In this document: positions 9,691-18,920 of the stretch, in pieces
How the letters are laid out: the number at the start of each line of letters is the position of its first letter
Numbering within the stretch: position 1 is the stretch's first letter
The notes under the pieces: generated by a model
The model's database searches: none
What the model saw: the letters and a program-made list of their open reading frames with translations, nothing else
What the model was told of the DNA's origin: nothing
Translations under genes and position numbers: made by a program
Source of the DNA: Chara braunii
Taxonomy: Eukaryota; Streptophyta; Charophyceae; Charales; Characeae
Assembly: GCA_003427395.1 (NCBI GenBank)
Contig: BFEA01000050.1
Span: 3,706,088-3,726,357, forward strand
DNA: 20,270 bases
Reading direction: 5' to 3'

Positions 9691-9920
9691 AAATACCCTC
9701 GTAAGGGTATTTGCTCCGACAACATAATCCCTTTTTCTAGAAAAGGATTGGGGCACGGGAAAGTTGCTTTAGGAGCCATCTTCGGGCCCATTAATGACTC
9801 GAGGTGTGGGTTTACCCACGTAAATCCGAATATCGGGGGAGGTACTTTGCCGACTCCGTGGTGAGGGCCCGAACTCTAAGATCTGAGCTTAGACCTCGAG
9901 CGAGGTGGAGGAGTACCTTA
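9691..9920. repeat. cluster of short perfect inverted repeats
   Basis: Four hairpin-capable sequences follow one another. They are AAATACCCT/AGGGTATTT with a 4-nt loop (9691-9712), AATCC-CTTTT/AAAAGGATT (9726-9749), GTGGGT/ACCCAC with a 2-nt spacer (9806-9819) and TCTAAG/CTTAGA (9875-9893). CCTCG/CGAGG follows at about 9894-9905. No open frame or known element fits them. Confidence 0.5.
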
Positions 9921-9959
9921 ACCTACCTCCTAAAGGGTTGAAATGCGAAAATAACCCAA

Positions 9960-11240
9960 TGCTTTAGCCACACCACTAACCTTAATCAAAATGAGGCTGA
10001 TTTAGTAAACCTATAAAAGTGACAAACTTAGGTGCCACTTTTGGAAATGGGTGACTAGTGCCTTAAGCAGTCTGATTATATGGATAACTAGTTGATGAGG
10101 ACACATATATATTTCGCAACCATGGAAAAGGATCGTGGTTTAAGAAGAGCGAACCCTTGGGAAAACAAAAATCCTTCGAAAAAAACAATCGAATGTTATC
10201 GTGTTCTAAAAAAAAAAAAATGGCACCTTGCTTGGGTTTTAGATGCCGCTAGTCTCGACAGCTAATTATTTATCGGGAGGCGGCCACCTACATAGTAGGG
10301 TTAGGGAGGCTGAAAGATAGTCTAGCGTAGGTTGAATGACTGATCGACAACCCGTCTTGAGGTGCGCAGTGAAATGGTGAGACATCAATCACCATGCATT
10401 GATGATTAGCCAACCAACATCATGCGATAATATTATGAAGTTGCGCGGATAATGACATAATGCGTATGTTGGGCTTCCTCTTGAACCTTCTAAGATACAG
10501 CAAATGAACTTAACATACAACTCATGTCTATGTATTTCTATTATTAAAACTACGATGGACATGAGGTCACCAACACGTGACGAAGGACCTCCCTATACTT
10601 AGATTTTATGTTTTCGACGTTGTCTATTCACCGCTGACCCTCGCTAATAAGAAGCAAAACTTAAGTCTCTTAGGTCGCATAGGGGTGCAAAGGAATGTCT
10701 TCAGAAGACCATCTCATCTAATAAAAAACCCAATCCTGATCGACTCTCATATTGACATAATATCCTCCCAAACGCAGCCTGAGCCGATCTCATGCGATTA
10801 CATTTGATTCGTGTTAGTTCTTTTGATTCCGTATTATCCCGACAATATCCGATTGCCAATGATATGGACGCGTGATGGTTGCAAAATCATCTCTCGGCGT
10901 CCATACATTTCAACTGATCCATCTTTGAGTTGTGATGTTATTGTGGTAACCTTCTATTGAATTGTATCCAAGAGACTAGGATTGCTTATGGGTTTCACGC
11001 CTGGTTGAAACAGTCACAGTTGACCGGCGTGCGCTTCGTACTTAGGAAACCAGTGCCTTAAGGAACAGACGACATTCGAGTTCATTCGACGTTTTAACCA
11101 GAAGTGCATAAGCTTTCGTATGTGAATCAATAACTCGGTAGGGATATGGTTCTAAGAGTGGTGACAACCCATTAGAAAAAAGTTGTGCCTTGCGAGAACC
11201 TATCCTGCCGTAGGGGATCGTGAGAGATATGACTGACACA
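9960..11240. other. no recognisable feature
   Basis: Unique-looking sequence with an A12-13 run near 10208. Open frames are short and without recognisable domains. Confidence 0.4.
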
Positions 11241-11305
11241 CTTGGCTAGAGTAGTGAGGTGCCAATGCAACCACGTTCGCCTCGTCGATTCGCGGGATTA
11301 CTTAC

Positions 11306-11395
11306 GCATTGGCTCCAAGTTGTCTCTGCCTTCCAACTCCTGCGTGACGTGGCGGGAAGGCTCTCACCTTTTGCAAAAGAGGCAGGAGCCAATGC
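11306..11395. repeat. 11-bp inverted repeat
   Basis: GCATTGGCTCC at 11306-11316 is the exact inverse of GGAGCCAATGC at 11385-11395, and a partial third copy (GCCAATGCA) lies near 11261. It could be a small foldback or chance; there is no coding context. Confidence 0.4.
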
Positions 11396-11459
11396 GCCCG
11401 ACACCGGTAGCTTCAGAGAGAGTAACACAAAGTCATCCTCTTTATTGGCTGGAAAAATA

Positions 11460-12940
11460 ACTACGCTAATTATAATAAGTGATCATTACCATGCTCCTCT
11501 CACGATCTCAAAGTCACAAACTGAAATAGAAGTTGGTATTGACCGGCTATGGCTGATACTACTTAAGGTTTAGAGAAGACTCCCGTTCCCATTCAAATTG
11601 AACCCAAAGAGGAGGGAAAAAATATTATGCCTACCTCTATTTGACAACATAAAAAGCAAACCAATATAGTCAAAGCTTGTAAGGGCACATGGTTCCGTGA
11701 AGAGCTGGATGAGGAAAAGGATGGTGAGAACACTATATATATCAAATCAAACCAATAACAATATGAAATATGAGAAGGACCACACACCAAGACTGAAACA
11801 TTGCCATAAAACGTAAGAACGGTCCGACGAAGTCACATCAGCAATCTCCCTTAAATGGTAAAATTCTCGTGGGAGAGGCTCACAATTCATAGAGGGTGAT
11901 TGGGTAGGCTCCTCGAAACTCGAAGGCAAGGTGGCGAGAGTGAGAATGATAGATTTAAGGATCATGTTATTGGAGCCTAGATACACACACGCCAATGATG
12001 AAGCACCTGATACACAAGAGCCTTTACCATGAATCAATATGCAAAAACTCATGGAGGGTCAGAATTTTGGGAAAAAGACAACAAAAAACTCGTCTTCAAG
12101 GGAGGGAAGATCAACCACTAGGCCAGCGTGATCGAAAAAATCACACCCAATACGAGAAAGACTCAAAACTCACACCTAGGACTCCTCAAACTTACAATCT
12201 AAGCTATATATAAACTAATGCACCCAAAGATAGATAATCGTGACAAAATAAAAGAATGGTGCGTCAAACATCTCATTGATCTCAACATGGGCATTGCATG
12301 GAATCAAACCATTCACATGCTATAAAAGTAAACCAGAAAAAAATATGTGGCCCTATGAAAAAATAGTTACAAATATCTCTACAAAAAGGACTGCTTCATT
12401 GATCATACTCACCTAGAAGAGGAAGGACAATTGGTATCACAGTGCAAATACTACCTAATATGTTTTCAAACTGAAAATCAAAGAAACATACAAACATCTC
12501 CTTCTCTATTTCCCACAGGTGGTGTCGTTGTCGCCAGGAGATGAAATATTGAGATGGTTCATCAGGAAAACAAATTGGCTATACAATTGGAAAACCATTT
12601 CCCTTTACCACCACTTTTCAACCACCCTATCCTTGTGGTCAAGGGACTCTGAGAGCACTGTCCACCTTATTTTTCCTGAGAGATGGTTAATGGAAGACCA
12701 CAAATTCGGTGTTTTTCGCCGTACCACCACAAACAATTTCATCAAAAATTTCGCGAACGAACAATGCAGGCTCATAATACAAACATTAAAAAAAACAAAT
12801 AGGCAAAAAAAAAAAGAACAGAAAAAAATTATAATTTCTTTGCATTGTAATTGGATAGAATGTTGACACTTCGTGAAAGTTTGTGGTTTGACATATCAGA
12901 CTGCCCTTCTCAGGGACCCTAATAGAATACTATACAACTG
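11460..12940. other. no recognisable gene; possible decayed 5' part of the LINE
   Basis: Because a LINE reverse transcriptase begins at about 12943, an upstream endonuclease or ORF1 part would be expected here. I searched all three + frames by eye and found no convincing endonuclease motif. Segments such as HPKIDNRDKIKEW (about 12221-12259) might be linker remnants, but this is weak. The LINE may instead be 5' truncated. Confidence 0.3.
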
Positions 12941-13054
12941 TTTGGACGTCCAAACAAATGAGGGAGTTGGTCGGTCAAGGACTCCTTACCTTATTGTACC
13001 AGAAAGAGGAGAAGAATAGCATCCGGAATTACTATTCGGGATATTACCCACCCT

Positions 13055-13620
13055 TCACAAACAGGGTTCATTAGAGGGTGAAAAAGTCAAAATAATTTCC
13101 TTCTCATCGATGAAATGATAAAACTCTCGCACCAATCAAAACACAATGCAACCTTTATCATCGTAAATTCGAAAAGATGCCTCGACAAGTCCATCACCCT
13201 TCGGCCTCACGTTCCGGCGCTCAGTAAACATTCTCCGTTAGTTGATCCAAGTCTATGGCCTATTTTTGGTTCATTGGGAGTTTTGGCAAATACCATTGGT
13301 GGTGTTATGTACATGCATTCTTATAAAGGAGGTACATTGTGCCTTCCTCAACGCCACGACTAAAATCCAACTGTAGCGGTTCGTACAACAAGGTGCCCGT
13401 ATCGCCCCCTTCCTCTCTATTATCATTATGGAGGTACTGACGGCTAACCTCCGGGTCCATTGCTATCAACAAGATACCGGTAACATCTATCCCGAAGGAA
13501 GCAGTTTCTGATTGCTCCCTATTTGCTTACGACCTTACACCAACGGTAAAGACCGTAGAAGAGAATATGTAGGAAATTGAAAACCTGATGGACAAGTTTT
13601 GTGCTTGACAGACATGACGG
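13055..13620 (+). pseudogene. LINE reverse transcriptase palm segment with damaged active site
   Basis: This is the catalytic core of the LINE. QTGFIRG is followed by TGA where the family has Arg. The motif A region reads [13 protein letters not shown], with Asn where the first catalytic Asp is expected. Motif B survives as VQQGARIAPF, close to the family's RQGCPLSPF. Motif C reads LFAYDL where the family has F/Y-A-D-D, so one catalytic Asp has become Tyr by a single base change. The pieces lie in different frames (13055 and 13115 share one; 13377 and 13522 are each shifted). Reverse transcriptase activity is therefore excluded for this copy. Confidence 0.85.
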
Positions 13621-13796
13621 CTAATTGGGGCGATTAAACGTTGGGTCAATGACTACGTCACCAAGGAGGCAGACCTCTGGAACATCCCCTGATTTCATGG
13701 CCCCATTCTACCACCCCCACTCCGGTCTCCGAAGTCTCACTCACAGCATAAGGGCGCCCAACAACTAACGATGGCTGGTTGACCTAACCGATCCTT

Positions 13797-14220
13797 GAGA
13801 AACTAGCCTTCTAAAAAGACAAGCACACCTCATTGCTAGGACACACATTTATCATCAACAATATGACCCTACCCTCACTATGGTACAAAACAAACATTTG
13901 GTCTCAACCTTTCTTTACAGGGCGAACGATGTGTACAAACGTAACTAGTCGGGTGGCCTGGAATTCGGTTATTCAACTCAAATCTGAAAGGGGTCTTGGT
14001 ATCATTGACCCAGCCACACAAGGTACCAATGTATCATTATAATGGATACAGAGCTTGGTCTTCTTCCCCCAGATCCCCTGGCGGGCGCTTGCTTTCCAAC
14101 AGATCACCAGACTGGCCCCTCTAGCGCCCGCTGGCACAGACCCAACTATGTAGCCTGACAATCGCCTATGGACTCTCCCTCTTAAATCTCCAACCCCATC
14201 TGAGAGGGACTGACAGGCCG
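13797..14220 (+). pseudogene. LINE thumb / post-RT segment
   Basis: The frame of 13833 reads LGHTFIINNMTLPSLWYKTNIW, then VAWNSVIQLKSERGLGIIDP. This corresponds to the conserved post-RT pattern of many LINEs: LxGRxxIxNxxxLPxLxY, later W..V..P...GGLGI.D. A TAA at 14040-14042 interrupts it, after which WIQSLVFFPQIPWRALAFQQ continues in the same frame to another stop at 14151. Single stops within a continuous frame indicate point-mutation decay rather than rearrangement here. Confidence 0.8.
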
Positions 14221-14973
14221 CACGAGAGGATCTCGGCAAGAACCCCTTTCGGATCATACTGCCGACTGCATGGGATCGCCTTCTGCTCCCCGATAAAGTC
14301 TCTCTTTAAACAACCCCTTTTTGGGAACCGGTGGCTCACCGATTCACACACAGGGTCTTCTCTTGCAATGAGCCCCCCTGGCAAGGATGAGCCAAACAAG
14401 GGATTCTTCAAATCTGGGATATCTGGGACCCAAAATGCCAAGACTGGGCATCTGACACTCAGCTAAGAGCGCGCGTGAAATATTATCACAAAAGAAGTGA
14501 CACTTCAGAAACCCTCATCTTTGAAGACCTGCTGGACTGGGTATGTATCCTTCAACGAGGGCCAAACTTGGAGGAGGGGGACTGGGTCGGCATCCCGGGC
14601 TGCACAGACCAAGTGGGAAGCATAGTCGACCTTCACCCTGATGCAAAAGTTTTGGTTCACTACTTCCATCTACAAAGTATTGGGTGCTAACCCCAATCCT
14701 ATATGAAGAAACTGATTGGCTGGACCACGATGAGCTGTACCGGATTCTGGCCTCTTACAGGAAGGGGACCACTGGCGGGTGTACCAACCCCACTGCTCAA
14801 CCTTCCACCTAGGCCTAGACCCAGCCTCCTGGCAATGAACTGCTCAAGTGAGACATGGTAAGCAACACACACAACACTTAACACTCCTTGAAGGTTAAAG
14901 CAACCTGTCGCATACAAAAACCGGAAGTCCACCTTAGGGACCGCGTGGAAACTAGACGGATGAACACTTAAAC

Positions 14974-15258
14974 GTGGCGAAGGACACTCGGCGCAGAATC
15001 CCATGGTCCCTAGCCATCCAAGCTAAACCTGCTAAAGTCATTTTCTTGCCATGGCAGGTGGAGCACGGCTGCCTTCCAGCCAATAACCGGCTCATTGACT
15101 GGACCTTCCTCGAGCAGAGGGGGTTAGCCCTTTCCTGGTGTAAACTCTGCCACACGTCCTTCCCAGCCCGCAAATGCCCACAAACCATAGAGCACATCTT
15201 TCTTCAGTGTCTTGGTTGTGGAGGTGGTGCGATCAGAAATGGGAGCAATTGGGCATAG
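14974..15258 (+). pseudogene. LINE C-terminal Cys/His module (zf-RVT-like)
   Basis: The open frame reads FLPWQVEHGCLPANNRLIDW, then CKLC (residues 56 and 59 of the open part) and TIEHIFLQC (His 74, Cys 79). This gives a C-x2-C ... H-x4-C arrangement. It matches the zf-RVT type of domain after the reverse transcriptase: a Trp, a LPTNDRL-like phrase, CxxC and ETxxHxxxxC. In intact elements this module is thought to bind nucleic acid. All four putative zinc ligands are still present although the rest of the element is broken. Confidence 0.8.
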
Positions 15259-15305
15259 AAACGCGCTGGCCATGGGACTGGAAGGCACTTATGTGTGAGT
15301 TCTGA

Positions 15306-15548
15306 GAACTCATCTGGGCCCTCTGGTGGAAAAGATGTACCTTTGATTTGGAAGGAGTTCGACTGAGAGGCCCGGAATTCACCGACTCAATGAAGCAGTA
15401 CATCCAGACGGACATCTCCTCTCTGTGGGACATTGTCAAAGACAAACTGACCTACTTACATGTGAAAGCCGACATCAAAGCTGTCATTCAACGATTCAGT
15501 AAATCCTGGCTGGGCGAGGACACAGGGGGGTTACAATTACCGTATTAA
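15306..15548 (+). pseudogene. LINE C-terminal tail
   Basis: ELIWALWWKRCTFDLEGVR follows the zinc module after a stop at 15303-15305 and resembles the family's xxIWxxWKxRNxxxF tail. The frame stays open to the TAA at 15546-15548, which I take as the original end of the protein. About 200 bases of possible 3' UTR (15549-15756) follow, without a poly(A) tail on this strand. Confidence 0.65.
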
Positions 15549-15756
15549 TTTGCGTAGGTTCTTGTAATTTCACGGAAATCGTCATAGCACAAAAACAGGA
15601 AGGGGGAGCACGGGGGGTGATTATGGGGAATTGGTTCATGATTACGGTCTCCTCTTTCATGACCGGACAACGATTGATCACTCTATCCCACTCCACCCCC
15701 TCTCTGAGTTCCCGGATCTCTTTCCCCCACCCGCCCTTTCCTTGATGCATCAGCAC

Positions 15757-15883
15757 TTTTTTTTTTTTTTTTTTTTTTTTTTTTGAACAAATGCTCCAGT
15801 CTATTCGTGCGGAGCAGCACTTGCTGGGAACTGGGCCCAGCGTCCCATGGATCAGCACTGGTATGGTGGGTAGTACAGATAAT
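15757..15883 (-). mobile_element. short dispersed element B, copy 2, with poly(A) tail
   Basis: On the minus strand the common block (GGGACGCTGGGCCCAG, CAGCAAGTGCTGCTCCGC, GACTGGAGCATTTGTTC) runs straight into A28 (T at 15757-15784 on +). This is the clearest evidence that element B is a poly(A)-tailed retroelement. It lies tail-to-tail with the end of the LINE. Confidence 0.7.
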
Positions 15884-15924
15884 AATGGTAGGGGGTACGC
15901 AGTCCAGGCAGGTATCCGGGTAAG

Positions 15925-15978
15925 CCTGTGTACTTAGAATAATGCAAAATCCCTGTGTATTTAGTATAATGCAAAAGC
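15925..15978. repeat. 27-bp tandem repeat, two copies
   Basis: CCTGTGTAYTTAGWATAATG plus CAAAAKC occurs at 15925-15951 and 15952-15978 with three differences. Confidence 0.85.
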
Positions 15979-16057
15979 TGCTCTCACTAGTGAGAGGATG
16001 AGATAGACGAGTACTAGCAAAGAAAAATGAGATAGATGAGAGAATAATATATAGCTT

Positions 16058-16102
16058 AAAAAAAAAAAGAAAAAAGAAGAAGCTGCTCTCAGCTGCTCTC
16101 AG
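16058..16102. repeat. A-rich run and AGCTGCTCTC tandem repeat
   Basis: An A/G-rich run (about 16058-16080) is followed by AGCTGCTCTC twice in tandem (16081-16100). The same word also occurs near 15975. Confidence 0.75.
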
Positions 16103-16261
16103 CAAGGCCGCAGTAAAGCTTGACGACCACATTGGCAAGCAAGTGACGCAGCAGCGAAGCTGAAGAGGCCCCTTCTCCCCGTCATACTTCTTTCAGGGTA
16201 ATCAATGCCTGGCAGGAAACTGGGTTCACTCCTCAGACTATTCATAAAGAGCAGAACTTTA

Positions 16262-16340
16262 ATGTATTATGGGACGCTGGACCCGCTTTCCAGCAGGTGA
16301 AGCACCCCAGTGTCCCCACCAATAAACTGGAGCATCCAGG
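16262..16340 (+). mobile_element. short dispersed element B, copy 3
   Basis: It is on the opposite strand to copies 1 and 2: ATGGGACGCTGGACCCGCTT, CCAGCAGGTG, then AATAAACTGGAGCATCC. The middle differs (ACCCCAGTGTCCCCACC), and there is no poly(A) directly after ACTGGAGCAT, so the 3' end differs or is lost. Confidence 0.6.
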
Positions 16341-16486
16341 AGACCTGCTAGGGGAAAATCCTCGTATCATCCCCCCCTAGCAGGTAAACCTGGTTTCCAA
16401 AACAAAAAAAAAATGACCGCCCTTCTGTAAGACGGTACATACCTCCAAGATAACAACAGCAAGTTGAGGTAACATGTGCTTTAAAA

Positions 16487-16647
16487 CAGGCTCAGTACCT
16501 TTGACGGTTCGAAAAAATACTCGGCCTCCGACCTTTCAGGAGGCCGAAACGAAATGACGGCTGCTGATCAGATTTATCAACGGCAGGCTCGGCCTCCTGA
16601 AAGTTCGGGTGCTGGCCACGACTTGTTGAAAGCAGGCTCAGTGCCTT
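16487..16647. mobile_element. hairpin element, copy 2, with flanking direct repeats
   Basis: Flanked by CAGGCTCAGTACCTT (16487-16501) and CAGGCTCAGTGCCTT (16633-16647), 14/15 identical, which looks like a target-site duplication. Inside, TCGGCCTCC (16521-16529) pairs perfectly with GGAGGCCGA (16539-16547) as a local 9-bp hairpin. Alternatively, arm 16528-16545 pairs with arm 16591-16608 at 17 of 18 positions. Homologous to 5642-5795. No coding capacity. Confidence 0.65.
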
Positions 16648-16840
16648 ACTTGGAAGGACATGATAGCACCATGTCTGGTCTGTTTCGAATTAGAGTAAAT
16701 TGCGGACAATGAAGCTTATTAGCCCTACGGGACAAGAAGGCAATCAAAAGGTTCAGTAGAATGATAACCTAGGACATTCATTAAAATCAGAATTTGGGGA
16801 GACGTATTCCCTGCGAAAGTGAGGAAGCTGTCTTTTGATT

Positions 16841-16927
16841 GTCGAACATCCCATCATCGCCTAACAACTGGTCGAGCATCCATTATTGCTCAACGACTGG
16901 TCGGACATCACATCATTACCCAACCGG
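16841..16927. repeat. minisatellite, three copies of about 30 bp
   Basis: GTCGAACATCCCATCATCGC plus CTAACAACTG (16841-16870) is followed by degenerate copies of 29 bp (16871-16899) and 28 bp (16900-16927). It is a eukaryotic minisatellite, not CRISPR-like, because there are no spacers. Confidence 0.75.
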
Positions 16928-16929
16928 GA

Positions 16930-18078
16930 CAACGGCATCAACTTCGGTGCTGGTTTTTGCTCATCGTTTTTCAAGGCCTACTGGGATCCGTTGGCAAGCC
17001 CCAAAATTTTCTGATGTGCAGCATAGGCATAATATTTGCATTGCACCACTACGATTCTTTTTGTAGCGCATAGCAATCCACAACGCGTCATAACCATATA
17101 TATATATATATATCGTCAAATAGAATATATATCATCATCAAACAGAGCCGCTTGGTAAACCGTAGGAAGAGAGGGAGAAGAGGACAACAAATGAGGGGCT
17201 GTGACAAACTGTTTCGTCGAAGTTTCAACAACTGCCCTATAACTGATACCCCTCTGAGGTGGTGGGGACCACCAACCAATGCCCTCAAGGTACCTGTGGC
17301 AAAAGTCAAAGCAGACTATCACTCACCCACACCAGATGGAAAACTCTACAGACTGTCGGTTCACACCTCATCACATATATATGTGCTGGGAAGGGGGGGT
17401 TAAGGTTCTGATAGGAGTGGAAAGTTTGTCAGTAGGCTGGAGTGATCAGGTGGTCGCCACCGACTTTTGATATTCGACTTTCGAGCAGGACTTCGCTTCG
17501 TAGGCAATGTCTACAAACTTACGAAGGCCCGGGCCTTGCCATGGTCAGAATATCATTCCAGGGTAGGAAACTTCCAGCTTCCAGTCCTCAGAGCCCTGAC
17601 CATTGGTACAGGCTGAGAGTACAGACAGCCTGGTGCTTGAACTATTCAGCGCACATGTGATGATTGCTGGCCTGCACTCTACCGAAGGCGGGTGCGCAAA
17701 AGAACTGGCAGTGATTGCAGCAGGAAACTTCTCTACCATGTGCAAACGAAAACTGATGACTTGCTGAATTCCCTTCCGTCAAAAAAATGGCAAAATTAGA
17801 AATTAGAAATTTCCTTTTTTCACTCGACCACGGTGGAATCTAGATGCTGCGATTCTGCGATCGGGAGAATTCGATAGTATGTAGCCCTCTTCTCTTTTTT
17901 ATTCCTTATAAAAGGGCGACGGCCTTCAGATCGCATCGTTGAGCTGGCGCTTCATCCCACCAGCCACCGCTGACTTCAGAAAACTCTACCGTGTAACACC
18001 CATTTCAACATTAAAGAATTCAAATTTCAAAACAAAAGACGAAAAAAAGTTAAAAAACCTGAAAAAAAAAATGCTGCA
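16930..18078. other. no gene recognised; contains an (AT)9 run
   Basis: (AT)9 lies at 17096-17113. Several open frames of 60-85 codons cross 17100-17750 on both strands, but none shows a recognisable domain or signal. Confidence 0.4.
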
Positions 18079-18080
18079 TA

Positions 18081-18130
18081 GTGCAAACAGCTTTTCTGAG
18101 TTAGTGTGCAAACAGCTTTTCTAAGTTTCT
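18081..18130. repeat. 25-bp tandem repeat, two copies
   Basis: GTGCAAACAGCTTTTCTGAG plus TTAGT at 18081-18105, repeated at 18106-18130 with three differences. Confidence 0.8.
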
Positions 18131-18329
18131 CCCTATTTTTTATCATGTAATTCAGCAAAAAGAAACATGGCGGGCACAGCCGAATTGAATTTCTCCGTGT
18201 TAAGGGGAAACTCTTTGCGGTAAGGGGACAGGAGGTCATCATTTGTGAAAAGAACATAGACAACATGCACGGCCAAATACGGAAATGAGTTCTCATCTAG
18301 CGAGCCAAACACAGCTGTCAGAGTAACCT

Positions 18330-18544
18330 CCAATTCAGGAGATAGTTGGTGAGGCTCGCAAGTGGCATTCAGGAGGGGGTGGGTTCAAACCCCACTGGCG
18401 TCATGGACCTTCCTGGGCATGCTTGGCGCCCGCCACCTAGAGATAGACCACTGGATCCCCCGATCGGGTGCAGCCCTCGGCGGCTTCCCTCCTTTTACCT
18501 TGCTGCAACAGTAGTATCTCTCCCATATCGAAACCTCGACTCTA
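18330..18544 (+). mobile_element. tRNA-derived SINE, different tail
   Basis: The head contains AGTTGGTGAGGCTCGCAAGT, GGCATTCAG and an exact box B, GGTTCAAACCC (18382-18392). AAGTGGCATTCA is shared with the head of the SINE at 7080. The GC-rich tail (GGCGCCCGCCACCTAG, CCCCCGATCGGG, GCAGCCCTCGGCGG) is unrelated to family A. Thus two SINE types share a tRNA-like head but have different bodies. The 3' end is set here only by the start of the next element. Confidence 0.6.
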
Positions 18545-18645
18545 GGCCTCACTCCACTATGATGAATCTTCCATTAGAACATGGAAAGATGCACCGCCAT
18601 ATTTTTTAGTCTTTTGTGCCATGTGGTGAGTAGTGGAGCAAGGCA
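18545..18645 (-). mobile_element. MITE family M1, copy 1
   Basis: It starts GGCCTCACTCCACTA and ends with the inverse of GCCTTGCTCCACTA, a terminal inverted repeat with two differences. On the minus strand it aligns through TGCTCCACTACTC, CCACATG, CAAAAGA and AAAAAATATGGC with the insertion at 18921-19064. It is non-coding and about 100 bp. The target-site duplication is not clear. Confidence 0.7.
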
Positions 18646-18747
18646 TTCTATTGGCGAATTTCCAAACAGAAAAGGAAACAGTGCCTCCTGCAGCCACCGC
18701 CTGACTACGAATGACAGCTGGGAATTCCAGACAAAAAAGACACCACC

Positions 18748-18841
18748 TTTTTTTTTTTTTTTTTTTTTTACACGACGCTCCGATCAGTGCTAGTGGTGCT
18801 GGTAAAAGCAAAAAAAAAGAAAAAAAAAAAAAGACACCGCC
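18748..18841. other. T22 / adapter-like / poly(A) block, possible assembly artefact
   Basis: Absent from copy 2 of the duplication. It comprises T22 (18748-18769), then ACACGACGCTCCGATC (18770-18785), unique sequence, an A-rich run, and a second AAAAAAGACACCGCC matching the left flank AAAAAAGACACCACC (18733-18747). ACACGACGCTC followed by CCGATC is the common Illumina read-1 adapter sequence lacking three bases. The alternatives are a small retro-insertion with a 15-bp target duplication or chance. Confidence 0.45.
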
Positions 18842-18920
18842 CTCTCATCACACACATGTAGTTTGGCACAAGAGAAAACTGGAAATCCCCGCTCCTACGC
18901 AATCCCCTGCATCTCACCAT

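Larger units (their letters stand above)
12943..15548 (+). pseudogene. non-LTR retrotransposon (LINE) ORF2-type polyprotein, decayed
   Basis: A chain of fragments in all three + frames follows the order of a LINE reverse transcriptase protein. They are a finger motif GLLTLLYQKEEKN (frame of 12976); QTGFIRG, a stop, then NNFLLIDEM (13055 onward); a motif A-like segment; VQQGARIAPFLSIIIME (13383 onward); FAYDL (13522); a thumb-like part (FIINNMTLPSLWYKTNIW; RGLGIIDPATQ); WDIWDP..DWASDTQLRARVKYY (about 14424-14490); a Cys/His module; and a C-terminal ELIWALWW segment ending at the TAA at 15548. At least four frameshifts, several stops and an internal deletion of about 100 bases make it non-functional. 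The family assignment rests on motif order. The clade is uncertain: the C-terminal module is typical of plant-type L1 elements. No endonuclease was found upstream. Confidence 0.88.

Noticed and set aside
11460-12940. LINE endonuclease domain upstream of the reverse transcriptase
   Set aside because: No convincing endonuclease motifs in any + frame; may be truncated or too decayed.
14699-15197. Minus-strand open frames over the LINE
   Set aside because: They are shadows of the + strand LINE fragments, which carry the recognisable motifs.
16841-16927. Possible CRISPR array
   Set aside because: The three units are adjacent without spacers and degenerate; this is a minisatellite in a eukaryotic setting.
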